Below, piece by piece: positions 23,801 to 34,703 of a stretch of 64,000 nucleotides of DNA (position 1 is the stretch's first letter; the number at the start of each line of letters is the position of its first letter). The position numbers and the translations under genes are program-made. This DNA comes from Ostrinia nubilalis (lineage: Eukaryota; Arthropoda; Insecta; Lepidoptera; Crambidae), in contig NC_087092.1 of assembly GCF_963855985.1 (NCBI RefSeq), forward strand, positions 10,292,001 through 10,356,000, in the 5' to 3' direction. The notes below the pieces were generated by a model. The model worked only from the letters and a program-made list of their open reading frames with translations. It ran no database searches and was not told the DNA's origin.

Positions 23801-23869
23801 TGTTATTTCTACTGCTAAATTTGACAAAAACTTTACCTTTTACCGCTATTTTGGAGCTACCCACCCTAA

Positions 23870-24897
23870 GCCTAGTAATTTCATTTTAAATATGATATCG
23901 GAACTACGTTGTAGTGAACAGATAGACCACACACCATTAACAAAATGCGCGTCCTATCACATTATTTATTAGCGTTTATTTTTTCAATGTTACATGCACT
24001 TAGCTACTTTTCATGAGATTATTAAATGATAACGGCGAGGACTGTACTTAGACGCTGTTTTCAACAACATTATTCAACGGTCTTGGTATAGGTGATTACT
24101 TCGTGCAAAAATACCTACATTTAACTTTCTTTTTAAAAAGTTTAGAAAATAGAAAAGAATTGGTTTAGAATAAATGATGTTAGTTCAAGAAGGTTGCCGA
24201 TGGTGGAAGAATTTTCCAATGTGTGAATTAATTTGTCCATTCGACAGAAAAATGACAGAATTAGGTATATTAAACCTTATCATGTGCAACAAAAAAGCCA
24301 AAATGTAGGTACAATTTGTGTTTATACATATTAACATGTACAATATGTACCTACGTAGGTACATTTTATAATTGAGTTCCCAATATTTTCGCAACTCGTC
24401 TCGCAATCACTGGTAATTATCACGGATAAATCACGATATACCTAATTAATTATATTGTTAACGTTGACATTATTGGTGTTAACAAGCTGTTGTCGTTGTT
24501 ACTAATACCTAATACTAATTAGAGTTACCTACATTGTAATATTTGACTAAGGTTTCATTAAATATACGCAACTTATAACTATGTATAACAAACCGAATCC
24601 AACCCATTGTCTTTTGTGTAAATTCCAGATCTTATCAAACATTCACAAAATAATTTCCTTCCCTTCTTTACACACTTTTCGTAAATCAGTTTACGAACTG
24701 GAAAAGAATGTCTGATTTAGTTTCCCAAATACCTCAGGTACAAAACCGCGCAGAATGCGTTTATGAGGTCGGATATGACTAGCAAGCGGGAGTACTCTGA
24801 AAAACAAATTTCGAATATATGTCCATCTCTTTCACGTAAAGCAAGAGCTGGCATGATCGAGAGTGACAGTTAGACCTGGAATTACGTAAACGACTTT
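23870..24897. other. Non-coding DNA, no gene found
   Basis: AT-rich spacer with 'gtacctacgtaggtac' near 24345-24362. No supported exon or element end. Confidence 0.45.
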
Positions 24898-25066
24898 AGA
24901 GCAAAAGCACACGATACGTTGCGGCGCCGCAACGCAAAGATTTCGCCGTCAAGCGCAGCGCGGCGCCGTACCGCTCGTGCGCCCGCCAAAGAAATTTTTA
25001 TGACGACGCAGCGACACCGCTGCAGTGTCACACCGCCGCATTGCATCGTGTGCTTTGGTTCTTAGG
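24898..25066. mobile_element. GC-rich MITE with 'caaaagcacacgat' ends
   Basis: Left end 'gcaaaagcacacgatacg' mirrors the right end, which in reverse reads 'aaccaaagcacacgatgca'. Both are followed by 'tgcggc'. The interior is very GC-rich in an AT-rich setting ('ggcgccgcaacgc', 'gcgcagcgcggcgccg'). Length about 168 bp, no coding capacity. Confidence 0.7.
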
Positions 25067-27483
25067 GAGTAAGGCAGGTTAGGGCAGCGGTAATGTGACG
25101 GAAGTCGTCACTTAATGTTGGGAGTGGCTGATGGAAGCCGGTGTTGTCGGCATAAAGTAGTGATAACACGGCGCGACATCCATGTCAAGGTGCAGATCAA
25201 CATGACATCATTTATGGAAGAAAATGGTACAACGTTAGCTACAAAGTTTTTCACTGTGTAAAGTCTGGTATCTAAGTCATTGAACTGTAATTTAGTTCTT
25301 TCATGATTAAGTGGATAACACATAGGGGCAAAAGAAGATGTGTTCTTTTTATTCGATATGGAGAAGAGATACGAAGAGTTCATCATCTATATTTAAAGTG
25401 TTGCTCCAGTTACAAAGCTACTTTTTTCACTGGTGAACTTATTACAATAGTAGGTACTCGTATTATTACATATGTACTCGTATATTCCAATACGAACAGA
25501 ATTAATGTTGATTTTACTTTATGTGTTTTATAGTTCAAGCTTTATGTGTGGACGCAGCCTAAGCCGCTGACGTTTATTTAATTTTTTCAGCAATATTCCC
25601 GGCAGAGGCCAGCGGTAGTTGAGCAGTCTGCAGCAATTTAAAAAATAATAGGGGTCAGAAAATTGTTTCCGCACCAAGTCTCTACTGCATAACATAGCGT
25701 CGGAAAAAAATATGAATATCCTCGTAATTAAGTACGAACAACTTTTACTTTTGGATTGACTTAGTACCCAATTCTGGAAAAAAATAATGAGCCATTTCAT
25801 TCCGTTTTCAAGTTTTTATGAGCGTACCTTAAAGGGAAATTTTTGAATAATTAAATAATGCCTTCTCAGAACTTTTTCTCTCTTATTTTATTAGATATTT
25901 GTAACAACCTTTGAAACAGGTCGATATTATGACATTATATTGTTTTCTTTGTACTTTGTAATACACCTAGTTATATGCATTTTTAAAGATACATTAATAA
26001 CATTTTATTCACACCTTATAGACAGGTATAGGATTTCAACATTGGATTAGAAGGTCGGATTCAAAAGTGTATGGAATTCCAGAGAAATCCCTAGATTCAT
26101 CGAGAATGCGTATTTGTGAGGGCAGAATCCAGTTTCTTAAACTTTTTACTTGCGACTTATACGTGACCACTTATTAACAGCTTAAATTTTCAAGAAAATA
26201 CAAAAATACTTATCCCTGTGTATTTCTTAACATTGTTATTCCAACAAACTTGAGTTTCTTTAATAGAAGCAGGCATTCTCAGAAAATTATTTTGCTTTTG
26301 ATAATTAAGTTAGCCTAATATGAAAGCCATTTTCTATTCATATCTTTTAAAAGAAATACACTTTAAAACTTCATTATAAAGCTTTTATGTCACTAAATAA
26401 CTCTGTAGTGGCCCAAAATGAACATACATTTTCCGCTTGTTCTTTTACTGAGCACCACTAGATATTCGTCAAAAATTACTTCCATATTTGTGTTCTTGGG
26501 CTCCGACAATTTATGGGGATCTTTATCACTGCGGGATTGCGTCGACGACGCATTCAATATACGCGGTCTGCAAACAAAAACTGAGACTCTACCCTAAAAA
26601 AAATTCGATACAGTTTCCTCCATCTGCCTCTTTCACTCATGCCAGCATCTCAAGGCGAAAGACAAAGATGGAGAGAGTCGAAGATATCGAAATAGTTTTT
26701 TGTAGTAGGACTACTGGACTACTACTGGAGTCGCAACGGGTTTTAGAGATATTTAGGGAAGTCACAGCCGTTGTTACGAGGAAACAAATGTAGGACTTTA
26801 GGCTTAGGAAATATTTACAATAAGCTGAGGTGGAATTGCGCAGACTGAAGACGATTTGATATACAACGTGGTCTGTAAACAAAATGGGCGTGATTTTAGG
26901 GTTCAGCTCGGTGATATAACAATCTTTATAGAACACACCAATAACACTTTAGGTTTCTTCTATAGAAGAACTTATAAGTTCAAGAAAATAAGAGATAAAT
27001 TAAACTTAACGAATATTTTAGGGTTCATGGCAAATTAGAACTGTTACATAATTTTCTTCTCAACCTAACATTGTAAAGTTAATAAAATTGCTTAAAACAT
27101 TGTGTGCTTAGGTACATTTTCGAGCTGCGATGTTGATTTTAACCCACTCGAAAAGATCTAAAAGATCAGCAACCTTCTAAAATTATATTTTCGAGGTTTC
27201 TGATTTAACTGTCCTTCAATCGAGTCTTTGGAACATTGAAGAGTTAATTAAAATATCGTTATTATACATATTGGAAGCTCTATAAGTACCTAATTCTATA
27301 GAGAGTGGGTCTTTGTACAAAGATAAAAGAAAAATAATTACAGGACTTTTTCCTTCTATCTCTAGAGAAGGTTGAGCCCTCACTATTGAAGGCCCAAGTC
27401 TTTCAGTCTTGTGAGGCTCTCTACAAGTCTGTTCATTTGACGATATTTATCTCTGGCTTGAAGAAAGATATAATAAAACAAAG
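25067..27483. other. Non-coding DNA, no gene found
   Basis: Open frames of 90-101 codons overlap on opposite strands at 25108-25800 and 26488-26936 but show no domain or splice context. Two similar stretches, near 26552-26578 and 26858-26887 ('gtctg(c/t)aaacaaaa'), lie in the same orientation about 300 bp apart and may be an old direct duplication. Confidence 0.4.
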
Positions 27484-27671
27484 TAGCTTTCCGCTGTCTG
27501 TCCCTATGTATGCTTAGATCTTTAGAACTACGCAACCGATTTCAATGCGATTTTTTAATAGATACAGTGACTCAACAGAAAGGTTTAAAGGTATAAAACA
27601 TGCATATTAAAGAAGAGAAAAGCCGGGAAATTCTAACGCAACCATGCGAACCCCGGGGCGTGCCGCTAGTT
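27484..27671 (-). repeat. Interspersed retroelement remnant
   Basis: Read on the minus strand, the segment starts 'actagcggcacgccccgg' and ends 'gacagacagcggaaagc'. This is the layout of the same broad lepidopteran repeat group as the copies at 1.1, 40.1 and 45.5 kb. No coding capacity. Confidence 0.6.
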
Positions 27672-28297
27672 CGTAATAAAACATTCGTTGAATTTACAGT
27701 TGATACTTAGGTATCTACATTAGTTTGTTAGGTTTACTTATGGTGACTATACCACAACAGGTGATTTTTAGTTACTTAATAGATTGTAATCACCAAATTT
27801 TACGTTTGGATCTGAAAACAGGTGAATGATAAAATATTCCCTTTTGATTATATTCCATTTTGAAGCAATTACCTACTGTGATCGTTGGTATCATTGGTTA
27901 AATTATTGTATCTGCGGCAGTATTTTCCTTTCATTTCGAATAAAAACAAGCTCAAGACAAGCTCTAGTTACACGTTAGATTTTTCGAGCGATTCTACATA
28001 TAGACCGAATAAAATTGGAATTTGTTATTTATAATTCTAATTAGAATGAAAGGTAACTTATCTTCAGGCAACCATTTATATGCAAGTACATGCTATAATT
28101 CTACCTACAGACCCCGCTCAAGGAAGTCCGTAATATAGTCTTCACGACTTTTATTGTCGGCTAGCTTTTGTTTTTTAATATCTCTGGTTGCGATAATTAA
28201 AATGAAATAATGTGGCACAAATAAGAAATTTATTTACGTAGAAAATCTCTGACAAACAAAGCATAAAGCTGGTCGCTAAGTAGGTACAGTAATAACT

Positions 28298-28512
28298 GAG
28301 TAAATACAAAGAGTAGGTCATCTTCATAGAAACGCCCGAGCGCGGTTTGTATGTGAGCGCGCGCCAATACGTATGCGGCGCGCACGCACACACTGACAAA
28401 ATTCGGGGCAACTCACCGCTAATCAACGCTAAATTTTGTCAGTGTGTGCGTGCGCGCCGCATACGTATTGGCGATAACGTATTGAAGATGACCTACTCAT
28501 TTGTATTTACTC
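28298..28512. mobile_element. Palindromic MITE with perfect 42-bp inner arms
   Basis: Outer arms (28298-28326 and 28483-28512) start 'gagtaaatacaaa' and differ by one base of length. Inner arms (28362-28403 and 28432-28473) are perfectly complementary over 42 bp and include 'gcgcacgcacacactgac'. The left side has about 26 extra bases between outer and inner arms. The near-perfect pairing suggests a young copy. Confidence 0.85.
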
Positions 28513-29994
28513 TGGTATGTAATAAGCATGGTTTCCTGTTTTGCGGGTAGTTAGATACCTGCTCACTCTGCTTAGACCTTTTTTAACAGGGTTATTTATT
28601 AGTCCTACCATGTTCAGAAGTAACGTATTTTAGGTATATCAAAAACATTTGAAATACTTTACACATATTCATTAATGAAAATGGGTTTTCGTACAAAATA
28701 CTCAACTCTGAAAACTCAATTTTATTCCTGTTATGATTATACGACCTTTCCTGTACATTGTCTTCATTTCAAGTAAAGTTTGGTTGCGAAATACCACCTA
28801 TTACAACGACAAAAGATACATTGTTTAGCATAACGTGCATGCATACAACCTAAATAAGATCAAGGGTTAGATAATTTTGGAAAACTTACGGGTCATGAAT
28901 TTCTTGGTAAATGAGTTTGGTTCCCATAAAATCTGCTAGACTTAAGATATAAAACGGTTGGTTTGTGCGTAATTTATGGAGACTGGGTAATTTAGATAGT
29001 ACCGCAGTCGTTCCTCTTCCAAGTTATTCTCATTACAATATAGGGTGAGATATGTAGGCAATGGACAAAATGTCAAGGAAACGAGAAAAATATGAGAATT
29101 ACATTAGGTACGCATAACAATTATTTTGTTAGTATGACATCTCATCTCTATAAGCTTTATTTTTCTTATTGAAAATTAAAATTATATACTTTCACATCGT
29201 TAATCCTAAAGATATAATTTGATATAATAATGATTAAAATAACATTTAAAGCAACTCTAAAGGCTAAGAAATTTTATTAACTATTTATTATAATGTTTAA
29301 GTGTAGCAAGGTATTGGTTTTTGTTTGTCATAAATTATCATTTTACGGTTTTCAGAGATATTTTAGTTTATGAAAATTGCCAGAGCATTAACGAAAACAC
29401 CATGTATAGAGCAGGCTGTAACGGAGGCGTGAAGACAAACAATGTGGCTCAGCCTCATAGTTTTCGTAGTATGTTTAGTTTTATAGGACTGTTTTATTAT
29501 GTTTGCGAAAGTTTGATTTGATAAATACACAAAGTGATGTTTGTTGTAACTGCCTATATGAATGTCAGTGTTATTTATCGTCGCTTGTGGACTCAATGGG
29601 AGTTGTTTTGTAATACGTTCCAGCGAGCGCTAACTTTGTTCTAAATTGATGCAACGTTTAATGGAAATTTCACTTTAACAATGTACTTAATTAACTTTCC
29701 ATCGGCGAAGTTGTTACGGTTTCAAATTAACTTGGCAGCATTATTCACAGATGATAAATAATTAAAGTGGTGTTTCGTGTCCTTAATGATTGAGTATCTG
29801 CTTAAATACGATACAAATTACTTCTTAATAATTCCATATTTAGTTTAGTTAAATTATTTTAAAAGAGCGAAAGAAATTAGAATATTAAAGGACTAGGGCT
29901 TAAACTCAGTCAGTGCCTGAGGTAACATGGAAATGACACGGGATGGTGTTTTGTAACGTCAAACGTCAGCGAGACTTCAGATATACTTCAGATT
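28513..29994. other. Non-coding DNA, no gene found
   Basis: AT-rich sequence without supported exons. Two short overlapping open frames near 29321-29596 on opposite strands look random. Confidence 0.45.
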
Positions 29995-31437
29995 TAAGGT
30001 ACTTGATACAAATAAGGCCTACCTAACTTTAAATGCTTATATTTTAATAAATATTAACGCCAATCAACAAAAACAAGGTTAATTAACTTCTTCCGTCCTT
30101 TAACTATAGCAATATTACAAAAAATAACACAATTTTTAACTAAATCTCTTCAAAATAAGCAAATTACGAAACCACTGATTTTGGCTTTAATAAATCACCT
30201 ACACGGAATAAGGCCTATATGATTCAAATGCCTCTAGATCTTAAAATTGAGGTTGTATTAAACAAAATGTGGTCTTATAACATTAAACACGTCGATTTGT
30301 TTGCGTTATTAAAATGTTACATAACTAGTAAACAGAAATATACTGTATATCTCTAGATAAACTTAAATTCCACTTATTAAGAATTATACATAAATTATAG
30401 ATAAAATTAAATATTCATAGTAACAAAGTAATGATTCCTTACATATATTATTGAAAAAAATATCAAAAACAAACAATATTATTTTTTTGTATAGGGCTTA
30501 TTAAAACACCGTGTTCGAATAAGGCCTGCACATAAATCCTTTTAAATAAATCAGTTTAGGAATATCATTTAGTCTTGAATTTTTGTAAACAAAATGAGAT
30601 CTCTATTTTTATTAGAACCAGTGCATAAAAAGGCTTCTGAATCATCTTTACGAACTCCTACACAATATTTGTGATACCACCAAAAGCAGTCCTTTATGGT
30701 CGCATATCTGCTACTTTGTCTTCGAGACAGGCATGATAATACCAGCTTTTATTCTTCTTTCCTTTAGAATTATATACATACGGCTTTTTTTCTTATTTTT
30801 TTATTGATTTTGTATTTTTTTTCTTTTTTTTTACAGGGTTTGTAATTTTTTTCGACTCTGTTTTCTTTTTCTTTTATGTGCTGTTAGTAACATTCTTATT
30901 AATAAATATTAGTTACTCTTTTACTCATTTAGTTTAATGAATTTGTCCGTAATCAGGTGTTAACATAAGTATCTAATATGGCCTACCATGCTGAAATAAG
31001 GCCTAGGCCTTATTAGATATCTCGCTCTTGTTGTCTTTAAAATTTTACAAATAATGCATCTATAGCCAGTAGTACAAATTAAGGTAATTATTAGCTAGTA
31101 AGAAATATTTAGAAACGGTTACCAAGAAAAACTTAATCTAAAACAGCGTCATTTTACCGAAAATTTAAGATGAAATCGCCAGATTTTTATAAGACAGCAC
31201 GAAATCACCCACCACCTTAGAAGAACGCGTGCCAATTGGTACTGGGATCGTGGATCGGGACGCTCTTGCACTCTACCGGGTTATAGGGCATATGAGTACG
31301 TGTCCTTGAAGTATTATCCCGGTTGGATTTATTTATCTGTGTTTTCTGATGCATAGGCCTTTTTTTTTTTTTTTTTATGTGATAGGAGGCAAACGAGCCT
31401 TATTAGAACGTAGGCCTTATTTGTATCAAGTACCTTA
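29995..31437. mobile_element. 1.44-kb non-autonomous DNA transposon with dispersed AATAAGGCCT motifs
   Basis: A perfect 28-bp inverted repeat beginning 'taaggtacttgataca' and ending 'aataaggcctac' lies at 29995-30022 and 31410-31437. If TA is taken as the duplicated target, the element proper starts AGGTACTTG on both sides. Internally the word 'aataaggcct' recurs at 30011, 30207 and 30518, and as a 20-bp perfect palindrome at 30995-31014. Weaker versions lie near 30977 and 31346. No open frame of transposase size exists. A poly-T run (31360-31377) plus 'ataggaggcaaacgagcc' near the right end is probably part of another common lepidopteran repeat. Confidence 0.8.
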
Positions 31438-33407
31438 TTTGTTCTGTCACGACATACTATACATTTATGTCAATGTCACCCCTCCTGACTGAGCTAAGCG
31501 CTAGACCTATAAATATCTATTTTCAGTTTGTACAAGGATTATATTCAGTTCTCTAACAAAACGCTGGCCTTAATACCCCTGTTTATCGCCTGACTTCCAA
31601 AATATTGGATGAAAGAAATACTTGATCAACTGAAAAGGTTGTGTCACTGCGATAGTAAAAAGATGTTTCAGTAAAACCCTCATTTAAGAAAGTCTCCGCG
31701 GGAAGGGGCTGATAGATCACTCACATTTGTAAGTCCCTACTTTGAATTTCTATGAAAGTCCCGAAAATTCCTGTCAGATGTTATTCCACGTTGAATATTA
31801 GATTCTTGGGAGTTTGTGGAAAAGAAACGATGCATCTGTTACAGCAATTTTGCTATGAAAATAAATTTAAGTTATATTGTGTATACATTCGTCGTTAGCG
31901 TGTTAATTAAAACCAGAATGAATTTGTGTATTATGCCCCAATTTCAAATAAAACAAATTAAAAAAAGTAAAAAGTTATGCTTCTTATGTTATACTTTACC
32001 TAATATAAAACGTAATATTAATTCCATAAGATGCAAACCAAAACAAAATGTTATTATTTACTAGCCCCAGTTAATTGCCATTAACGGGTGTCTTGTACTT
32101 ACATTAACAGCAAAGGTTCGGCTTTAGGTACATGCATACATAACCATGTGAACGTTATAACGTATAATACTTATGTGCTTAAACAATTAACAGTGTTACC
32201 AAAACAATATTGTAAGCTCGATTTGAATCACATCCTGTACTTGTTCACCAAGGACTTACAAATAGTTTCTTTCCAATCATATTGTGGACAAACGCGCAGA
32301 AAAATAACGAATCTGAAAACGTTTTATATGATAACATCGTATTACATTTTCTTTGCGCTTCGTTATCGTAAGATTAAATTCAGCCCGGAATATTCTATCA
32401 ACTCTATAAAGGGGTAGAAAATCGTGTTTCTGTTTAAATTTAGGATACTGAATGTTCAAATCAGAGTCCATTAAGGAAAATATAAAGAGGATTTTTATAA
32501 AAACTCCTTTGACGTCTTCATTGAATTAGCTTTTTAATAAAGTAGACTTTTGTGAGTCGAAAATGCTTTCAGACTACTGTTTGGTAAGTTTTGCGTCCAG
32601 GGTAATGTTTTTATTTTACATTTTTCCTTTGTAATATAAATATTAGAACATCAACAAGAAAGCTTTGAGCCAGTAGTACTTCTTAGTGCCAGTAAATCAC
32701 TACATTCATTAGATTCAATTATCAACGCTACACAATTGTTAATAACTCGTCCGTTTTCTTTGTTCTGCTCCAATTACTATGAAAGTGGTAGATAACGCAA
32801 GCTAACCAATATTAATGGGAAATAGTATGTTTTTGTTGGTTATTACGGGTATTGTTATATTTGTGTCTCAATTTGGCGTAAACTGGAACAAAACAATACC
32901 AATTTCACACGCAAACCTACATCAATTAGTTGGGTTAGGTGAACTCTTAAATTGATGAGGGTGAAGGGAATAACTTGTCTAATTTGGGTACTCAGTAAGA
33001 GCGCGATTTCACGATGGGGTACGATTCACTTAACCCTTTAACCAGTTTAGAGCAAAGGTTATGTTTTGAAACTTATATGTATCAATAGAAGTGATCCGGG
33101 TCTCTTAAGGGCAAGAGTGAATAGGCACTTATAGGGTAGGTATGTACCATCCTAGACTGAATCACTAAACATTAGGCGTGATTGTAGTTAAATACCTGCT
33201 TTGTTCCGCATAAAAAGTAATTCTTGAATACAATAAATTTTCCAAATACATACATACAAGTGCCCCAAAGGTCCTTGCCGAAAACCAGTGTTGTGGCACC
33301 TTTAATGTCACGACTAATGCTGAGCCACAGACCTTTTTGGCATAGGGCGCTCAAAGCTATTTTAATTTAATTGGCATAAGGTTTCTTTTTGGTTCATTTA
33401 TGTACGT
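31438..33407. other. Non-coding DNA, no gene found
   Basis: AT-rich. Open frames at 31816-32064 and 32088-32417 (82 and 109 codons) have AT-driven composition (K, I, N, Y) and no recognisable domain. Confidence 0.45.
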
Positions 33408-34703
33408 ATTATCTTTTCATCATCATCATCATCATGTCAGCCATAGGACGTCCACTGCTGAACATAGGCCTCCCCTAATGCTTTCCACATTGATCGATTG
33501 GTAGCGGCCTGCATCCAGCGCTTCCCTGCTACCTTTACGATGTCGTCGGTCCACCTTGTAGGTGGACGTCCCACGCTGCGCCTTCCGGTACGCGGCCTCC
33601 ATTCCAGAACCTTGCTGCCCCATCGGCCGTCAGTTCTGCGCACTATGTGCCCTGCCCATTGCCACTTCAGCTTGCTAATCCGTCGGGCTATGTCAGCGAC
33701 TTTAGTTCGTTTACGGATTTCCTCATTTCTGATTCGATCTCGCAAAGAAACACCAAGCATAGCCCTCTCCATAGCACGCTGTGCAACTTTGAGCTTCTGT
33801 ATAAGGCCTATAGTGAGAGGCCACGTTTCCGAGCCATAAGTTATCACTGGTAACACACATTGATTGTAGACTTTCGTCTTCAGGCATTGGGGTATTTTGG
33901 ACGAAAAGATGTTACGTAGTTTCCCGAACGCTGCCCAGCCGAGTTGGATTCGACGATTGACCTCCTTCTCGAAATTGGACCTACCTAGCTGGATCGTTTG
34001 TCCGAGGTAGACATACTTGTCGACAATCTCGAGAATTGAGCTCCCAACTGAAACTGGGTAGGGCGCAACATGGATATTCGACATAAGCTTCGTTTTGTCC
34101 ATGTTCATCCTCAGGCCTACCTGTTGGGAAACTCGATTAAGGTCTTCGAGCATTGTGCCAAGATCTTCCAACGATTCTGCCATGACCACAATATCGTCGG
34201 CAAACCGAAGGTGAGTGATGTACTCGCCATTAATGTTTATGCCGAATCCTTTCCATTCCAGGAGCTTGAAAGCGTCCTCCAATGCAGCGGTGAACAGTTT
34301 CGGAGATATAACATCTCCCTGCCTAACGCCTCGCTGCAGTGGAATCGCCTTCGTGCTCTGCTCCTGTACTCGGACCGACATGGTGGCGTTTTTGTACAAG
34401 CACTTCAGCACCTCGATATACCGATAGTCAATACGGCACCGCTGGAGAGATTGTAACACTGCCCAAGTCTCAATCGAATCGAAGGCCTTCTCATAGTCCA
34501 CGAACGCCAAGCATAGTGGCAAGTTATACTCCTCAGTCTTCTGAATAACCTGTCGCAGCGTATGGATGTGGTCTATGGTACTATAACCTTTTCGGAATCC
34601 GGCTTGTTCGGGAGGCTGGAAGTCATCGAACCTACGCGCGAGACGGTTCGTGATGACTCTCGAAAACAGTTTGTAGACATGACTCAGAAGCAGATTATCT
34701 TTT
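33408..34703 (-). mobile_element. 5'-truncated RTE-like LINE with 10-bp target duplication
   Basis: The insertion spans 33418-34693 and is flanked by the direct repeat 'attatctttt' (33408-33417 and 34694-34703). The 3' end is a short (atg)n run of about 19 bases directly after the stop codon, so there is almost no 3' UTR. The 5' part (endonuclease and start of RT) is missing, the usual result of incomplete target-primed reverse transcription. Several scraps elsewhere in the window (13.6, 14.4, 23.3, 38.95 and 48.9 kb) are 3' ends of this family. Confidence 0.9.
33437..34693 (-). pseudogene. Reverse transcriptase, RTE-like LINE, 5'-truncated
   Basis: The element-encoded part is 418 residues and uninterrupted. 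It begins at LLLSHVYKLFSRVITNRL, which corresponds to the middle of the RT fingers. It then shows QAGFRKGYST, the first catalytic region FVDYEKAFDS, RQGDVISP, the catalytic FADD box (FADDIVVM), and a C-terminal region containing WAGHIVRRTDGRWGSKVLEW. The open frame continues 47 codons upstream into host DNA to an ATG at 34834, but those residues are not LINE: codon 48 coincides exactly with the edge of the target duplication. The endonuclease domain is absent, so the copy cannot move by itself. The intact frame indicates a recent insertion. RTE-like assignment is by overall resemblance and the short-repeat tail. Confidence 0.9.

Larger units (their letters stand above)
23264..23866 (+). mobile_element. 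Degenerate PIF/Harbinger element, 603 bp, TAA duplication
   Basis: Ends 'gggtgggttgcacc' and the complement of 'gggtgggtagctcc' are flanked by TAA at 23261-23263 and 23867-23869. It carries remnants of a HARBI1-like nuclease gene on the plus strand, so it is an internally deleted former autonomous copy. Its left terminus resembles that of the small 'gggttgcacca' MITEs, which supports assigning those MITEs to PIF/Harbinger. Confidence 0.8.

Noticed and set aside
26488..26936. Overlapping 101- and 99-codon frames on opposite strands
   Set aside because: No domain, splice or start support; reciprocal overlap suggests chance.
32088..32417. 109-codon open frame
   Set aside because: AT-driven composition without a recognisable fold, motif or neighbouring exon.
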